From positions 124,001 to 188,000 of the forward strand of contig JACPYT010000009.1 of NCBI GenBank assembly GCA_016195805.1: a stretch of DNA of 64,000 bases, written 5' to 3'. Below the pieces are notes generated by a model. That model saw only the letters and a list, made by a program, of their open reading frames with translations. It made no database searches and had not been told where the DNA came from. Of the stretch, positions 1-8,727 are shown in pieces (the stretch's first letter is position 1; every line of letters begins with the position of its first letter). The position numbers and the translations under genes are program-made. The DNA is from Hydrogenophilales bacterium. Lineage in GTDB: Bacteria > Pseudomonadota > Gammaproteobacteria > Burkholderiales > Thiobacillaceae.

Positions 1-177
1 GACCGGCACCTTGCTGTGGCTGAAGCCCAGCGCAACGGGCGACTCCAGGTTGCGATGTGCGACGGCAACGATCTCGACATTGACGTGGTCTTCCTGGATC
101 TTCTCCAGAAAATGCTCGGCAAACTTCTCCCCGACCTCACCCAGCCCCAGCAGGGCGACCTTGACGACATGGCTCAT
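1..177 (-). CDS. Partial NAD(P)-binding Rossmann-fold protein (N-terminus only)
   Basis: The first 59 codons of a minus-strand gene whose remainder lies beyond the left edge. The start ATG is at 177-175, preceded by a good Shine-Dalgarno (GAGGAG on the minus strand, about 8 nt upstream). The protein begins MSHVVKVALLGLGEVGEKF, where GLGEVG is a glycine-rich dinucleotide-binding turn after a first beta strand, as in homoserine dehydrogenase-like and related oxidoreductases. The catalytic part is not visible, so the substrate cannot be named. It diverges from the prolyl aminopeptidase gene across about 200 bp that hold no other feature I can support. Confidence 0.7.
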   Translation of the reverse strand, partial: MSHVVKVALLGLGEVGEKFAEHFLEKIQEDHVNVEIVAVAHRNLESPVALGFSHSKVPV

Positions 178-383
178 GGAACGACTCCTCTAATGGTTAT
201 GTTGAAAACAGACCGCAGTAATACTTATCGGCTCACCCGGACCATTACTTCAATTTATGCCAACACAAATACCAGCGTGTATTGGTTTATGCCGGCAATC
301 AGGGGGTAACCGAGCGACGGCCTGCATGTTCAAGCGTGACGGCCTAGGCGATACTATCGACATTCACGATCCAGCCCCCCGTC

Positions 384-1346
384 ATGCCCAATCCCGGCCC
401 GTTCTACCCGCCCATCCCCCCTTACGCCAGCGGCATGTTGGAAACGACAGGTCTGCACCGCATCTACTGGGAAACCTCCGGCAACCCCGCGGGCATTCCG
501 GTACTGTTCGTCCACGGCGGCCCCGGCTCCGGCACCTCGCCCAACCAGCGGCGCTTTTTCGACCCGGCCCGTTACCGGATCGTCCTGTTCGATCAGCGCG
601 GCAGCGGACGCTCGACGCCGCACGGTGAACTCGCCGACAACACCACCCCGCATCTGATCGCCGACATGGAAGCGCTGCGGCGCGAACTCGGGATTGAAAC
701 CTGGCTGGTGTTCGGCGGTTCGTGGGGCTCGACCCTGGCGCTCGCCTACGCCGAAGCCCACCCCAAGCGCTGCCGGGGCCTGGTGTTGCGTGGCATCTTC
801 CTGTGCCGGAAGAGCGAGATCGACTGGTTCCTCTACGGCATTCGGACCCTGTTCCCCGAAGCGCAGCGGCAGTTGGCCGAATTCATCCCGGAAAGCGAGC
901 GTCATGATCTGCTCGCCGCCTACCACCGCCGCCTCGTCGATCCCGACCCGGCCGTGCACCAGCCTGCCGCTCACCATTGGGCCACCTTCGAAGCATCCTG
1001 TTCGACCCTGCTGCCCAATTCGGAACTCGTCGCGGCGTTCGGCGACGACAAAAAAGCCCTGTCGCTGTCGCGCATCGAGGCACACTACTTCGTGAACCAC
1101 ATTTTCCTGCCCGACAACAGTCTGCTCGCCAATGTCGACCGCATCCGCGCCATTCCGGCCATCATCGTGCAGGGCCGCTACGACGCCGTCTGCCCCATCG
1201 TGTCGGCCGACGAACTCGCGCGCATCTGGCCCGAGGCCCGCTATGTCATCGTGCCGGATGCCGGCCACTCGGCGTTCGAACCGGGCATCGCCCGCGAACT
1301 GGTCGCCGCCTGCGACCGTTTCGCCCAGACCGGAGCATTCGACTGA
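384..1346 (+). CDS. pip: Prolyl aminopeptidase (proline iminopeptidase)
   Basis: An alpha/beta-hydrolase that removes N-terminal proline from peptides in the cytoplasm (peptidase family S33). The oxyanion motif HGGPG lies at residues 44-48 and the nucleophile elbow GGSWGS places Ser113. Asp267 (in GRYD) and His295 (in AGHS) complete the expected triad. The length of 320 aa is normal for the family, and the opening, with its conserved PFYPPIPPY-like segment, supports the chosen ATG. No strong Shine-Dalgarno is visible. The stop codon overlaps the start of the next gene (TGATG), so the two are probably translationally coupled. Confidence 0.93.
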   Translation: MPNPGPFYPPIPPYASGMLETTGLHRIYWETSGNPAGIPVLFVHGGPGSGTSPNQRRFFDPARYRIVLFDQRGSGRSTPHGELADNTTPHLIADMEALRRELGIETWLVFGGSWGSTLALAYAEAHPKRCRGLVLRGIFLCRKSEIDWFLYGIRTLFPEAQRQLAEFIPESERHDLLAAYHRRLVDPDPAVHQPAAHHWATFEASCSTLLPNSELVAAFGDDKKALSLSRIEAHYFVNHIFLPDNSLLANVDRIRAIPAIIVQGRYDAVCPIVSADELARIWPEARYVIVPDAGHSAFEPGIARELVAACDRFAQTGAFD

Positions 1347-2209
1347 TGGCCCTATCGCCCTACGTCTTCGATGCCAGCGCGGAGAACTTCAACCGGCTGG
1401 TGCTGGAAAATTCGCACAAGGGTCCGGTGCTGGTGCATTTCTGGACGCCCAAGGCCGGCCCCTGCTTCATCCTGATGCCACGGCTGGTCAAGCTCGCCGC
1501 CGAATACGGCGGCAAATTCCTGCTCGTCATGCTGAACGCCGACGAGCTGCCCGAACTGGCGCGCCGTTTCAGCGTGAATTCGGTGCCGACGGTGAAATTC
1601 TTCTGGCGCGGCGAAGTCGCCCACACCATCCACGGCGCCGACCCCGACAGCAGTTTCCGCCAAGTGCTCGACCGCTTCATCGCCGGCGACGCCAACCGTG
1701 CCCACGCGCTCGGCGTGGCCGCGTGGCAGGCAGGCAACGTGCAGCAGGCGCGCATGCTGCTGGCCAACGCGGCAATGGCCGAGCCCGACAATCTCGCCAT
1801 CCCGCGCGACCTCGCCAAGTTGCTGTGGGCCGAGGGCGACGGCGAACAAGCCCTGAAACTGCTGGAAAGCCTGCCGCCCGAGGCGCGGGCCGAACCCGGG
1901 ATTGCCAGCCTGCTCGCGCACCTGAACCTGGCCGAAACGGCGCGGCAGGCGCCGCCGCTGGCCGAACTCGACACACGCCTCGCGCAGCGGCCGGACGACC
2001 TCGACGCGCACTACCAGCGTGCAGCCCGCTTGCTGGCCGCGGACGAGTTTGCCGGCGCAATGGACGAACTGCTGTGGATCGCCCGCACCGACCGCGGCTA
2101 CCGCCACGATCTCGGCCGTACCAGCCTGCTGGCGCTGTTTGATCTGCTGGGCAGCACGCATCCATTGACGCGGCAGTACCGCCAGGCGCTGTCCGAATCG
2201 CTGCATTGA
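1346..2209 (+). CDS. ybbN: YbbN/CnoX-like thioredoxin-fold co-chaperone with TPR tail
   Basis: A 287-aa protein with an N-terminal thioredoxin fold (about residues 1-110) followed by helical TPR-like repeats, the architecture of YbbN (CnoX), a holdase that hands clients to DnaK and GroEL. The usual CxxC is reduced to AGPC with only Cys40 kept, so it is unlikely to be a general disulfide reductase. A single reactive cysteine fits the mixed-disulfide role described for CnoX. The cis-proline segment SVPTVKFF is present. The start overlaps the stop of the upstream aminopeptidase by one base, and the end overlaps the next gene by 4 bp. Confidence 0.85.
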   Translation: MALSPYVFDASAENFNRLVLENSHKGPVLVHFWTPKAGPCFILMPRLVKLAAEYGGKFLLVMLNADELPELARRFSVNSVPTVKFFWRGEVAHTIHGADPDSSFRQVLDRFIAGDANRAHALGVAAWQAGNVQQARMLLANAAMAEPDNLAIPRDLAKLLWAEGDGEQALKLLESLPPEARAEPGIASLLAHLNLAETARQAPPLAELDTRLAQRPDDLDAHYQRAARLLAADEFAGAMDELLWIARTDRGYRHDLGRTSLLALFDLLGSTHPLTRQYRQALSESLH

Positions 2210-2973
2210 AGTTCGATCATCCCGCCTTCGCGCCCTATCGGGCGTTGATCGATGCGCTGGACCTCGCGCGGTCCCTGCCCTCGCCCGGCCCGGATTGCCT
2301 CGGCGCGCTCAACGCACAGGCCGCCCGCCTCGGCACATGCAATGCAGGCGGGCTGCCGCTGCGCTTTTTCGCGCCCGACGGCCGCCTTTCCGCACGCGAC
2401 TACGAAACCCACATCCTGCACACCGGCCAGGTTCCGACCCGCGCCGACACCTGGCACGACGTGCTGAACGCGCTGGTGTGGCTGCGCTTCCCGCGCTTCA
2501 AGTCCGCGCTGAATGCGGCCCACGGCGAAGCCATCGCCGACGAGACCGGCTCCACTCGCGGCCGCCGTCGTGACGCGCTGACGGTGCTGGACGAGTCCGG
2601 CGTATGGGTGATCAGCCGCGATCCGGCGTTGCCGGCCCTGCTGGCCGAACGCGCCTGGCGCGCGCTGTTCTGGGAAGCGCGCTCACGTGTCGAAACCGAC
2701 ATGCGTTTCGTGGTGGTCGGGCATGCGCTGCTGGAAAAGGCGCTCGCGCCCTACCCGGCGATGACGGGGAAATGTCTGACGCTGATTGCGGCGTCGCTCG
2801 ACCCTGACGCTGCGGATGGCTTGTCCGCGGTGGCACTGGCCGGGGTCGACTCGCCGCGTCAACTCGCGCCGCTGCCGGTGCAGGGCATCCCAGGCTGGGA
2901 TCTCGCCAACGCGAACGCGGCGTATTACGCCAATCAGGATATTTTCAGGCTGGCACGCTACGCAGCTTCATGA
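2206..2973 (+). CDS. DUF3025 family protein
   Basis: A 255-aa soluble protein with no signal peptide or membrane segment. The pattern HDVLNALVWLRFPRFKSALN and the later segment HALLEKAL..YPAMTGKC are hallmarks of DUF3025, a proteobacterial family of unknown function. It starts at TTG 2206, which overlaps the TGA of the ybbN-like gene. That arrangement and the uninterrupted same-strand run from 384 suggest one transcript of three coupled genes. No catalytic role can be assigned from sequence alone. Confidence 0.8.
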   Translation: MKFDHPAFAPYRALIDALDLARSLPSPGPDCLGALNAQAARLGTCNAGGLPLRFFAPDGRLSARDYETHILHTGQVPTRADTWHDVLNALVWLRFPRFKSALNAAHGEAIADETGSTRGRRRDALTVLDESGVWVISRDPALPALLAERAWRALFWEARSRVETDMRFVVVGHALLEKALAPYPAMTGKCLTLIAASLDPDAADGLSAVALAGVDSPRQLAPLPVQGIPGWDLANANAAYYANQDIFRLARYAAS

Positions 2974-3003
2974 ACGGCCCGACCCGTCATTCGGGTGTTC
3001 GCC

Positions 3004-3372
3004 TCAGCCCGCCGCAGCGGGCAATTCGCCACCCGCCACCCAGGCCTGGGCCATTTCGAGATCATCGAACAGGCGGATATCCGCCGACATGAACAGGCGA
3101 TTCACCCACATGCTCCACGCCACCCACTGGTCGCCGGTGAGGATGGCGATGCGGCCGAAATCGGTCTTGTGCTCACGCGAGAATTTCAGTTCTTCCCACG
3201 CGACGTCGACGCTGTACGACAGCATGTCGCGCAGATCGAACAGCAGGTTGACCGTGCCCTGGAACTGGATGCCGTAGTTCACGGCCTCCTCGAACTCCTG
3301 ATAATCGGCCAGCGTAAACTGCCCCATTACGGCGACGGCGATCTGGTTGTCCTTGACGTTCAGGCTGATCAT
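3004..3372 (-). CDS. STAS/SpoIIAA-like domain protein
   Basis: A 122-aa cytoplasmic protein beginning MISLNVKDNQIAVAVMGQFT and containing LLFDLRDMLSYSVDVAWEEL. This matches the SpoIIAA-like (CRAL-TRIO/STAS type) single-domain proteins common in proteobacteria. The family is thought to act in protein-protein interactions, but a client cannot be named. It is complete. It lies downstream of, and on the same strand as, the EamA permease, with only 27 bp between them, so co-transcription is possible. It converges with the DUF3025 gene. Confidence 0.75.
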   Translation of the reverse strand: MISLNVKDNQIAVAVMGQFTLADYQEFEEAVNYGIQFQGTVNLLFDLRDMLSYSVDVAWEELKFSREHKTDFGRIAILTGDQWVAWSMWVNRLFMSADIRLFDDLEMAQAWVAGGELPAAAG

Positions 3373-3399
3373 GGTGCGCTCCTCTAGAATGTGCTTTCA

Positions 3400-4266
3400 C
3401 TATAGCGAATCGGACTGGCTTGGGGTCGACGCACGCACTGCCCACACACCAGCAGCCGCCACCACCACCATGCCGATCCAGGCCGGCAGCGGCAGTCGTT
3501 CGCCAAACAGCAGCACGCCGTACAAGGCGGAAAAGCCGACCGTGGCGTAGGCCAGCGAACCGACCGTGAGCGTGCGGCCGCGATGGTAGGCCCGCGTCAG
3601 CGCCAGTTGCGCCACCGTGGCGGTGATGCCGATGCCGATCAGCCACGGCCAGTCGCCCGGCTGCGGACGGTGAAACCCGGCAAGCGCCATCCATGCCGCA
3701 CCGCCTGCAGTCGACAGCAGGGTGAAATAGAACACCACGCGCCATTCGGGTTCGCCGAGCCGACCCAACTGCTTGACGTTGACGTAGGCCACCGCCGCCA
3801 GCATCCCCGACACGAGCCCGGCCAGCGCGGGCAGCCAGGCCTGGCCCTGAACCTGCGGGCGCAGCAACAGCACGATGCCGACAAAGCCCAGCAGCACGGC
3901 GCCGGTCAGGCCCCGCCCGGAGCGCTCGTGCAGCCACCAGGCGGACAGCGCGGCGAGAAAAAGCGGGGCTGTGTAATTGAGCGTGACTGCGGTGGCGAGC
4001 GGCAGCCGCGCCAGTGCGAAGAAAAACAGCACCAACGCAGCGAAGCCGGCCAGCCCGCGCCAGAAATGGGCCTCGAAATGCGGGGTGGCAAGCGGCGCCA
4101 GCAAACGGCGATGACTGATGGCAATCACCGTCCAGATCGCGACCAGCCCGAACGCCGACCGGTAGAACACCAGTTCGGCGGGAGAAAAGGTGGCGGACGC
4201 ATGCTTCACCAGCACGCTCATCAGCGCGAACAATGCTGCTGCCACCAGCATCCAGCTCGATTTCAT
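3400..4266 (-). CDS. EamA-family (drug/metabolite transporter) permease
   Basis: A 288-aa inner-membrane protein with about ten hydrophobic helices arranged as two tandem EamA repeats, typical of the DMT superfamily (RhaT/YdcZ-like exporters). The N-terminus MKSSWMLVAAALFALMSVLV and the segment FSPAELVFYRSAFG are characteristic of the first repeat. Substrates of this family range from amino acids to nucleotide sugars and cannot be read from sequence. The gene starts just after the terminator that closes the Rieske oxygenase gene, so it is probably transcribed separately. Confidence 0.88.
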   Translation of the reverse strand: MKSSWMLVAAALFALMSVLVKHASATFSPAELVFYRSAFGLVAIWTVIAISHRRLLAPLATPHFEAHFWRGLAGFAALVLFFFALARLPLATAVTLNYTAPLFLAALSAWWLHERSGRGLTGAVLLGFVGIVLLLRPQVQGQAWLPALAGLVSGMLAAVAYVNVKQLGRLGEPEWRVVFYFTLLSTAGGAAWMALAGFHRPQPGDWPWLIGIGITATVAQLALTRAYHRGRTLTVGSLAYATVGFSALYGVLLFGERLPLPAWIGMVVVAAAGVWAVRASTPSQSDSL

Positions 4267-4277
4267 TGCCGGTGCAC

Positions 4278-4316
4278 GAAAAAAACGGGCGGTACACGCC
4301 GCCCGTTAAGATTTTT
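4278..4316 (-). terminator. Intrinsic terminator after the Rieske oxygenase gene
   Basis: A perfect 9-bp stem (4284-4292 with 4299-4307) and a 6-nt loop. On the minus strand the stem is followed by a run of T (complement of 4278-4283). A T-run also follows on the plus strand, so it may work in both directions. It lies directly downstream of the gene ending at 4325. Confidence 0.85.
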
Positions 4317-4324
4317 CATAAGGC

Positions 4325-5437
4325 TCATTTGAGATGTGGTTCGATCTCGCGCCGCAGGAAAGAATGGAAATGCATCATGCCGTCTTCCAGCGGCGACTGG
4401 TACGGCCCGGTTTCCGAGATGCCCTGTCGGTACAGCGCGCGTCGCCCCTGATGCATGCGCTCGCAGATATCCTCGTCCTCCACGGCGGTCTCGTGGTACG
4501 CCGCCTGCTCGGCCTCGATGAAGGCGCGCTCGAACAGCGCGATGTCCTCGGGATAGTAGAACTCGACGATGTTGCTGCACGACTCGACGCCGGTCGGAAC
4601 GATGGACGACACCACCAGCACGTGCGGATACCACTCGACCATCAGGCCGGGATAATAGGTCAGCCAGATCGAGCCGTGCGCCGGCGCCTTGCCCTGCTGG
4701 TACGCCAGCACCTGTTCATGCCACTTCTGATAGATCGGGGACCCGGCCTTGCTGAGGCCGTGGTTCACGCCGACCGTCTGCACCGACCACCAGTCGCCGT
4801 ATTCCCACTTGAGATCGTCGCAGGTGACGAAATGGCCGAGGCCGGGGTGATACGGCGCGACGTGGTAGTCCTCCAGGTACACCTCGATGAAGGTCTTCCA
4901 GTTGCAGGCGTAATGGTCGACCTGCACGCGGTCGAGCATGAAGCCGGAAAAGTCGAGGTTGCGCGCCGCCTGCATACCGACCAGGTCGGCCTGGACGTCG
5001 CGTTCGCCGGCGAACAGCAGACCCTGCCAGTTCTGCAGGCCGGTGCGGTTGAGATTGAGGCAGGGATTGCCGGGAAACTCCGGCGCCCCCATCAGCGTGC
5101 CCTGGCTGTCATAGGTCCAGCGATGGATCGGGCAGACGATGTTGTTGGACGGCAACTTGCCGCGTCCTGTCAGCATGATCGCCTGGCGATGGCGGCAGAC
5201 ATTCGACAGCATTTCGATGCCCGATCCGCCATTGACCAGCATTTTCGCGCCGTCGAACATTTCCAGCGCATGATAGTCGCCCGGCTCGGGCACCATCAGT
5301 TGATGCCCAGCATAGCCGGGACCACGCTTGAATAAATGCTTCAATTCCAGCTCGTAGATGACTGGATCGAAGTACCAGGAAACTGGCAACTGTGGCGAAG
5401 TTAGCGACAAGGCGCTGGATTCGGCGAGATCGCTCAT
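4325..5437 (-). CDS. Rieske [2Fe-2S] aromatic-ring-hydroxylating-type oxygenase, alpha subunit
   Basis: A 370-aa protein with an N-terminal Rieske domain (the CRH and CPIH motifs supply the Cys2His2 ligands at about residues 80-105) and a C-terminal catalytic domain. In the latter, DYHVAPYHPG provides the two His ligands of the mononuclear Fe(II). This is the oxygenase of a Rieske non-haem iron system, which needs a reductase or ferredoxin partner. No beta subunit, ferredoxin or reductase gene is adjacent, so the substrate is unknown. Related single-gene oxygenases act on choline-like or aromatic compounds. The gene is closed by an intrinsic terminator and has an unusually structured leader. 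Confidence 0.88.
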   Translation of the reverse strand: MSDLAESSALSLTSPQLPVSWYFDPVIYELELKHLFKRGPGYAGHQLMVPEPGDYHALEMFDGAKMLVNGGSGIEMLSNVCRHRQAIMLTGRGKLPSNNIVCPIHRWTYDSQGTLMGAPEFPGNPCLNLNRTGLQNWQGLLFAGERDVQADLVGMQAARNLDFSGFMLDRVQVDHYACNWKTFIEVYLEDYHVAPYHPGLGHFVTCDDLKWEYGDWWSVQTVGVNHGLSKAGSPIYQKWHEQVLAYQQGKAPAHGSIWLTYYPGLMVEWYPHVLVVSSIVPTGVESCSNIVEFYYPEDIALFERAFIEAEQAAYHETAVEDEDICERMHQGRRALYRQGISETGPYQSPLEDGMMHFHSFLRREIEPHLK

Positions 5438-5464
5438 GGCGTACCCTACTCAAAACCAAGCCCC

Positions 5465-5590
5465 CTCCCGGTCTGCACCGGAAGCGGCAAGCGTGATCGT
5501 GAAACGATCACCATTAAAAATGGCATCGGGGCGACACGCCCGGATGCCCACCGGATTAACGGATGAACCCCTGACAAACCTGTCAGGGAA
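5465..5590 (-). promoter_or_regulatory. Hairpin-rich leader region upstream of the Rieske oxygenase gene
   Basis: Four consecutive inverted repeats lie within 125 bp. On plus coordinates the arms are 5468-5472/5477-5481, 5493-5500/5504-5511 (8 bp perfect, 3-nt loop), 5522-5532/5538-5548 (one mismatch), and 5569-5576/5581-5588 (8 bp perfect, 4-nt loop). Read on the minus strand, the third hairpin is followed by ATTTTT, which is terminator-like, and the last leads into a G-rich ribosome-binding region (GGGAGGGGG) before the start at 5437. This could be an attenuator or structured 5' UTR. It could also include regulatory sites for xseB on the other strand. Confidence 0.45.
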
Positions 5591-5684
5591 AGCATGAAAT
5601 TCTAGCATAGGGCCACGCCCCGGAGAGGCGTCAGGGCTCTGAATTTGCTAAAGTAGCGTTCTTTCTCCGCCGGGTCCGAACTTC

Positions 5685-5927
5685 ATGGCCAAATCCCGCG
5701 CCGCAACGCCCCCAAAAGATTACGAGTCCGCACTGTCCGAACTGGAAGCCATCGTGGCCGACATGGAGTCCGGACAATTGCCACTGGAGACTTCACTGGC
5801 AGCCTACAAGCGCGGTGCCGAACTGCTGCAATACTGCCGCCAGCAACTCGCCGACGCCGAGCAGCAGGTGAAGATTCTGGAAAACGGCGCCTTGCAGCCC
5901 TTCAAGACCGAAGACACCGATGACTGA
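5685..5927 (+). CDS. xseB: Exodeoxyribonuclease VII small subunit
   Basis: An 80-aa helical protein with the XseB signature (YESALSELEAIVADMESGQL, then LPLETSLAAYKRGAELLQYC). It is the small subunit that assembles with XseA to form exonuclease VII, which degrades single-stranded DNA. The length is normal for the family. It overlaps ispA by 8 bp and heads the xseB-ispA-dxs operon, the same order as in many beta- and gammaproteobacteria. XseA is not in the window. Confidence 0.95.
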   Translation: MAKSRAATPPKDYESALSELEAIVADMESGQLPLETSLAAYKRGAELLQYCRQQLADAEQQVKILENGALQPFKTEDTDD

Positions 5928-6807
5928 TTTTTCCGCCTGGACCCAGGCATGCCAGGCACGCACGGAAAGCGTGCTGGCCGACTGGCTCCCACCTGCCCAC
6001 ATTGTGCCGCAGCGCCTGCACGAGGCGATGCGCTATGCGGTTCTGGGTGGAGGCAAGCGCGTGCGTCCGCTGCTGGCGTTTGCCGCCGGCGAGGTCACCG
6101 GCGCCGACGCCGATCGCGTGCAGCACGCCGCCGCCGCAGTCGAGCTGATCCATGCCTATTCGCTGGTGCACGACGACATGCCGGCGATGGACGATGATGC
6201 GTTGCGGCGCGGCAAGCCGACGGTGCATGTCGAGTTCGATGAGGCAACCGCGCTGCTGGTGGGCGATGCCCTGCAAAGCCTGGCATTCGACATCCTGGCG
6301 TCGCAGCCGCTGACCCTTGATGCCGATACCCAACTGAAAATGGTCCAGCTGTTGGCGCAGGCAGCCGGCTCGCGCGGCATGGCCGGCGGCCAGGCGATCG
6401 ATCTGGCCAGCGTTGGCAAGCCACTCGACCTGACCGAGCTCGAATTCATGCACATCCACAAGACCGGTGCGCTGATCCGCGCCTCGGTGCTGCTGGGCGC
6501 GCAGTGCGGCAACATGACTGACACGACCGCCGCCGCGCTCGACCATTACGCCAAGTGCATCGGCCTCGCCTTCCAGGTGGTCGACGACGTGCTCGACGCC
6601 GAAGCGTCCACCGCCACCCTGGGCAAGACCGCCGGCAAGGATGCGGCCAACAACAAACCCACTTATGTCAGCCTGCTCGGCGTGGCGCGCGCACGCGCAC
6701 TGGCGCAGGAACTGCGCGCCGATGCCCACGCCGCGCTGGCCGATCTCGGCACGCCCGCCGCACGGCTGCGCCAGCTGGCCGACTTCGTGGTGGAGCGGAC
6801 GTTCTGA
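5920..6807 (+). CDS. ispA: Farnesyl diphosphate synthase (polyprenyl synthase, short chain)
   Basis: A 295-aa trans-isoprenyl diphosphate synthase that condenses IPP with DMAPP and GPP to give FPP. The first aspartate-rich motif (DDMPAMDDD, near residue 85) has the two-residue insertion typical of bacterial FPP synthases. The second is DDVLD, near residue 220. The GGKRVRP and KTGALI motifs are present. The gene overlaps xseB by 8 bp and is separated from dxs by one base. Operon position next to dxs supports the assignment as the FPP synthase rather than the longer-chain IspB-type enzyme, which is encoded separately at about 22.3 kb. Confidence 0.95.
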   Translation: MTDFSAWTQACQARTESVLADWLPPAHIVPQRLHEAMRYAVLGGGKRVRPLLAFAAGEVTGADADRVQHAAAAVELIHAYSLVHDDMPAMDDDALRRGKPTVHVEFDEATALLVGDALQSLAFDILASQPLTLDADTQLKMVQLLAQAAGSRGMAGGQAIDLASVGKPLDLTELEFMHIHKTGALIRASVLLGAQCGNMTDTTAAALDHYAKCIGLAFQVVDDVLDAEASTATLGKTAGKDAANNKPTYVSLLGVARARALAQELRADAHAALADLGTPAARLRQLADFVVERTF

Positions 6808-6808
6808 C

Positions 6809-8665
6809 ATGAATCCGCCTTTGCTCGATACCGTCAATTCGCCCGCCGACCTGCGCGCGCTCGCGCCCGCCGATCTGCCGAAGCTGGCGGCCGAACTGCG
6901 TACATTCCTGGTGGACTCCGTCGCCCATACCGGCGGCCATCTGGCCTCGAATCTGGGTGCGGTGGAACTGACCCTGGCGCTGCATTATGTGTTCGACACC
7001 CCGCGCGACCGCATCGTGTGGGACGTCGGCCACCAGAGCTACGCGCACAAGATCCTCACCGGCCGCCGCGCAGCGATGGCCGGCCTGCGCCAGGGCGGCG
7101 GCATCGCCGGGTTCCCGCGCCGCGCCGAGAGCGAATACGACGCTTTCGGCACCGGGCATTCCAGCACCTCGATCTCGGCCGCGCTCGGCATGGCCGAGGC
7201 CTTCCACCAACTGGGCTCCGACCAGCGCGCGGTGGCGGTGATCGGCGACGGCGCGATGACCGCCGGCATGGCGTTCGAGGCGCTCAACAACGCGGGGGCC
7301 ACCGACCTGCCGCTTCTGGTGGTGCTGAACGACAACGACATGTCGATCTCGCCCAACGTCGGCGCCTTGAACAACTACCTGGCGCGCCTGATGTCGGGCA
7401 AGTTTTATGCGGCCGCCCGCCGTGCCGGCGAGAAAGTCCTGTCGGTCGCGCCGCCGATCCGCGAACTCGCCAAACGCGCCGAGGAACACATGAAGGGCAT
7501 GGTGACGCCGGGCACGCTGTTCGAGGAATTCGGCTTCAATTACATCGGCCCGATCGACGGCCACGACCTCGACGTGCTGCTGGACACGCTCTCCAACATC
7601 AAACAGCTCAGCGGCCCGCAGTTCCTGCATGTAGTGACCAAGAAGGGCAAGGGCTACGAGCCCGCCGAAACCAATCCTTGCCTGTATCACGGCGTTTCGC
7701 GTTTCGACCCCGCCGCCGGCATGGCCGAGAAATCCGGCAGCAAGCCCACCTACACCCAGGTGTTCGGCGACTGGCTGTGCGACATGGCCGCCGCCGATAC
7801 CCGGCTGGTCGGCGTCACCCCGGCGATGCGCGAAGGCTCCGGCCTGGTGCGCTTCTCGCAGGAGTTTCCGAAGCGCTATTTCGACGTCGGCATTGCCGAA
7901 CAGCATGCGCTGACCTTTGCCGCCGGCCTCGCCTGCGAGGGCGTCAAGCCGGTAGTGGCAATCTATTCGACCTTCCTGCAGCGTGCCTACGACCAGCTGA
8001 TCCACGACATCGCCCTGCAGAACCTGCCGGTGATGCTGGCGGTCGACCGCGCCGGGCTGGTCGGCGCCGACGGCCCCACCCACGCCGGCAGCTTCGACCT
8101 GTCCTTCCTGCGCTGCATCCCCAACATGCTGATCGCTGCGCCGTCGGACGAGAACGAATGCCATCGTCTCCTGACCACTGCGTTCCTGCACGACGGCCCG
8201 TCGGCGGTGCGCTACCCGCGGGGCAGCGGCACCGGGGCCGCGATCAACTCCGGGCTCGAACCGGTCGAAATCGGCAAGGGCGTATTGCGACGCAGCGGCC
8301 GCGACGTGGCGCTGATCGCCTTCGGCAGCCTGGTCGCGCCCGCCCTTCTGGCCGCCGAAGCGCTCGACGCCAGCGTGGCCGACATGCGCTTCGTGAAACC
8401 GCTGGACTTGGACCTGTTGCGCGAACTGGCGCAAAGCCACCGCCTGCTGGTCACACTGGAGGAAAACGCCGTAGCAGGCGGCGCCGGCGCAGGGGTGGCG
8501 GAGGCATTGGCCGAACTGGGCCTGAATGTACCGATCCTCCACCTGGGCCTGCCCGACACCTTCATCGAGCATAGCGATCCCGCAAGAATGCTGGCTGATT
8601 GCGGGCTCGACGCAGCGGGCATCCTGCATGCCGTCCGCCAGCGGATAACCCCATTACCCGAGTAG
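6809..8665 (+). CDS. dxs: 1-deoxy-D-xylulose-5-phosphate synthase
   Basis: A 618-aa thiamine-diphosphate enzyme catalysing the first step of the MEP isoprenoid pathway (pyruvate + glyceraldehyde-3-phosphate -> DXP). The active-site His segment ([11 protein letters not shown]), the ThDP/Mg motif ([18 protein letters not shown], near residue 145) and the transketolase-like pyrimidine-binding domain ([15 protein letters not shown]) are all present. The start at ATG 6809 follows the ispA stop after one base and matches the usual N-terminus ([17 protein letters not shown]). The upstream in-frame extension into ispA is not coding for dxs. It is the last gene of the xseB-ispA-dxs operon. Confidence 0.97.
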   Translation: MNPPLLDTVNSPADLRALAPADLPKLAAELRTFLVDSVAHTGGHLASNLGAVELTLALHYVFDTPRDRIVWDVGHQSYAHKILTGRRAAMAGLRQGGGIAGFPRRAESEYDAFGTGHSSTSISAALGMAEAFHQLGSDQRAVAVIGDGAMTAGMAFEALNNAGATDLPLLVVLNDNDMSISPNVGALNNYLARLMSGKFYAAARRAGEKVLSVAPPIRELAKRAEEHMKGMVTPGTLFEEFGFNYIGPIDGHDLDVLLDTLSNIKQLSGPQFLHVVTKKGKGYEPAETNPCLYHGVSRFDPAAGMAEKSGSKPTYTQVFGDWLCDMAAADTRLVGVTPAMREGSGLVRFSQEFPKRYFDVGIAEQHALTFAAGLACEGVKPVVAIYSTFLQRAYDQLIHDIALQNLPVMLAVDRAGLVGADGPTHAGSFDLSFLRCIPNMLIAAPSDENECHRLLTTAFLHDGPSAVRYPRGSGTGAAINSGLEPVEIGKGVLRRSGRDVALIAFGSLVAPALLAAEALDASVADMRFVKPLDLDLLRELAQSHRLLVTLEENAVAGGAGAGVAEALAELGLNVPILHLGLPDTFIEHSDPARMLADCGLDAAGILHAVRQRITPLPE

Positions 8666-8706
8666 TTTACTCAACTATTCAGGCAGTTTATACTCAGTCT
8701 AAACTG
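8666..8706 (+). promoter_or_regulatory. Sigma-70-type promoter of folE2 with overlapping inverted repeat
   Basis: The -35 TTTACT (8666-8671) and -10 TATACT (8689-8694) are separated by 17 bp, ending 33 bp before the folE2 start. A 7-bp perfect inverted repeat, CAGTTTA (8684-8690) and TAAACTG (8700-8706), straddles the -10 and the expected transcription start, where a repressor would act. The promoter starts immediately after the dxs stop codon. Confidence 0.55.
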
Positions 8707-8727
8707 TATCAATCCAAGGAGCCTGCC

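Noticed and set aside
6668..8629. A 650-codon minus-strand open frame across dxs
   Set aside because: An antisense shadow of dxs; composition is a Val/Gly/Gln/His-rich mirror without domains.
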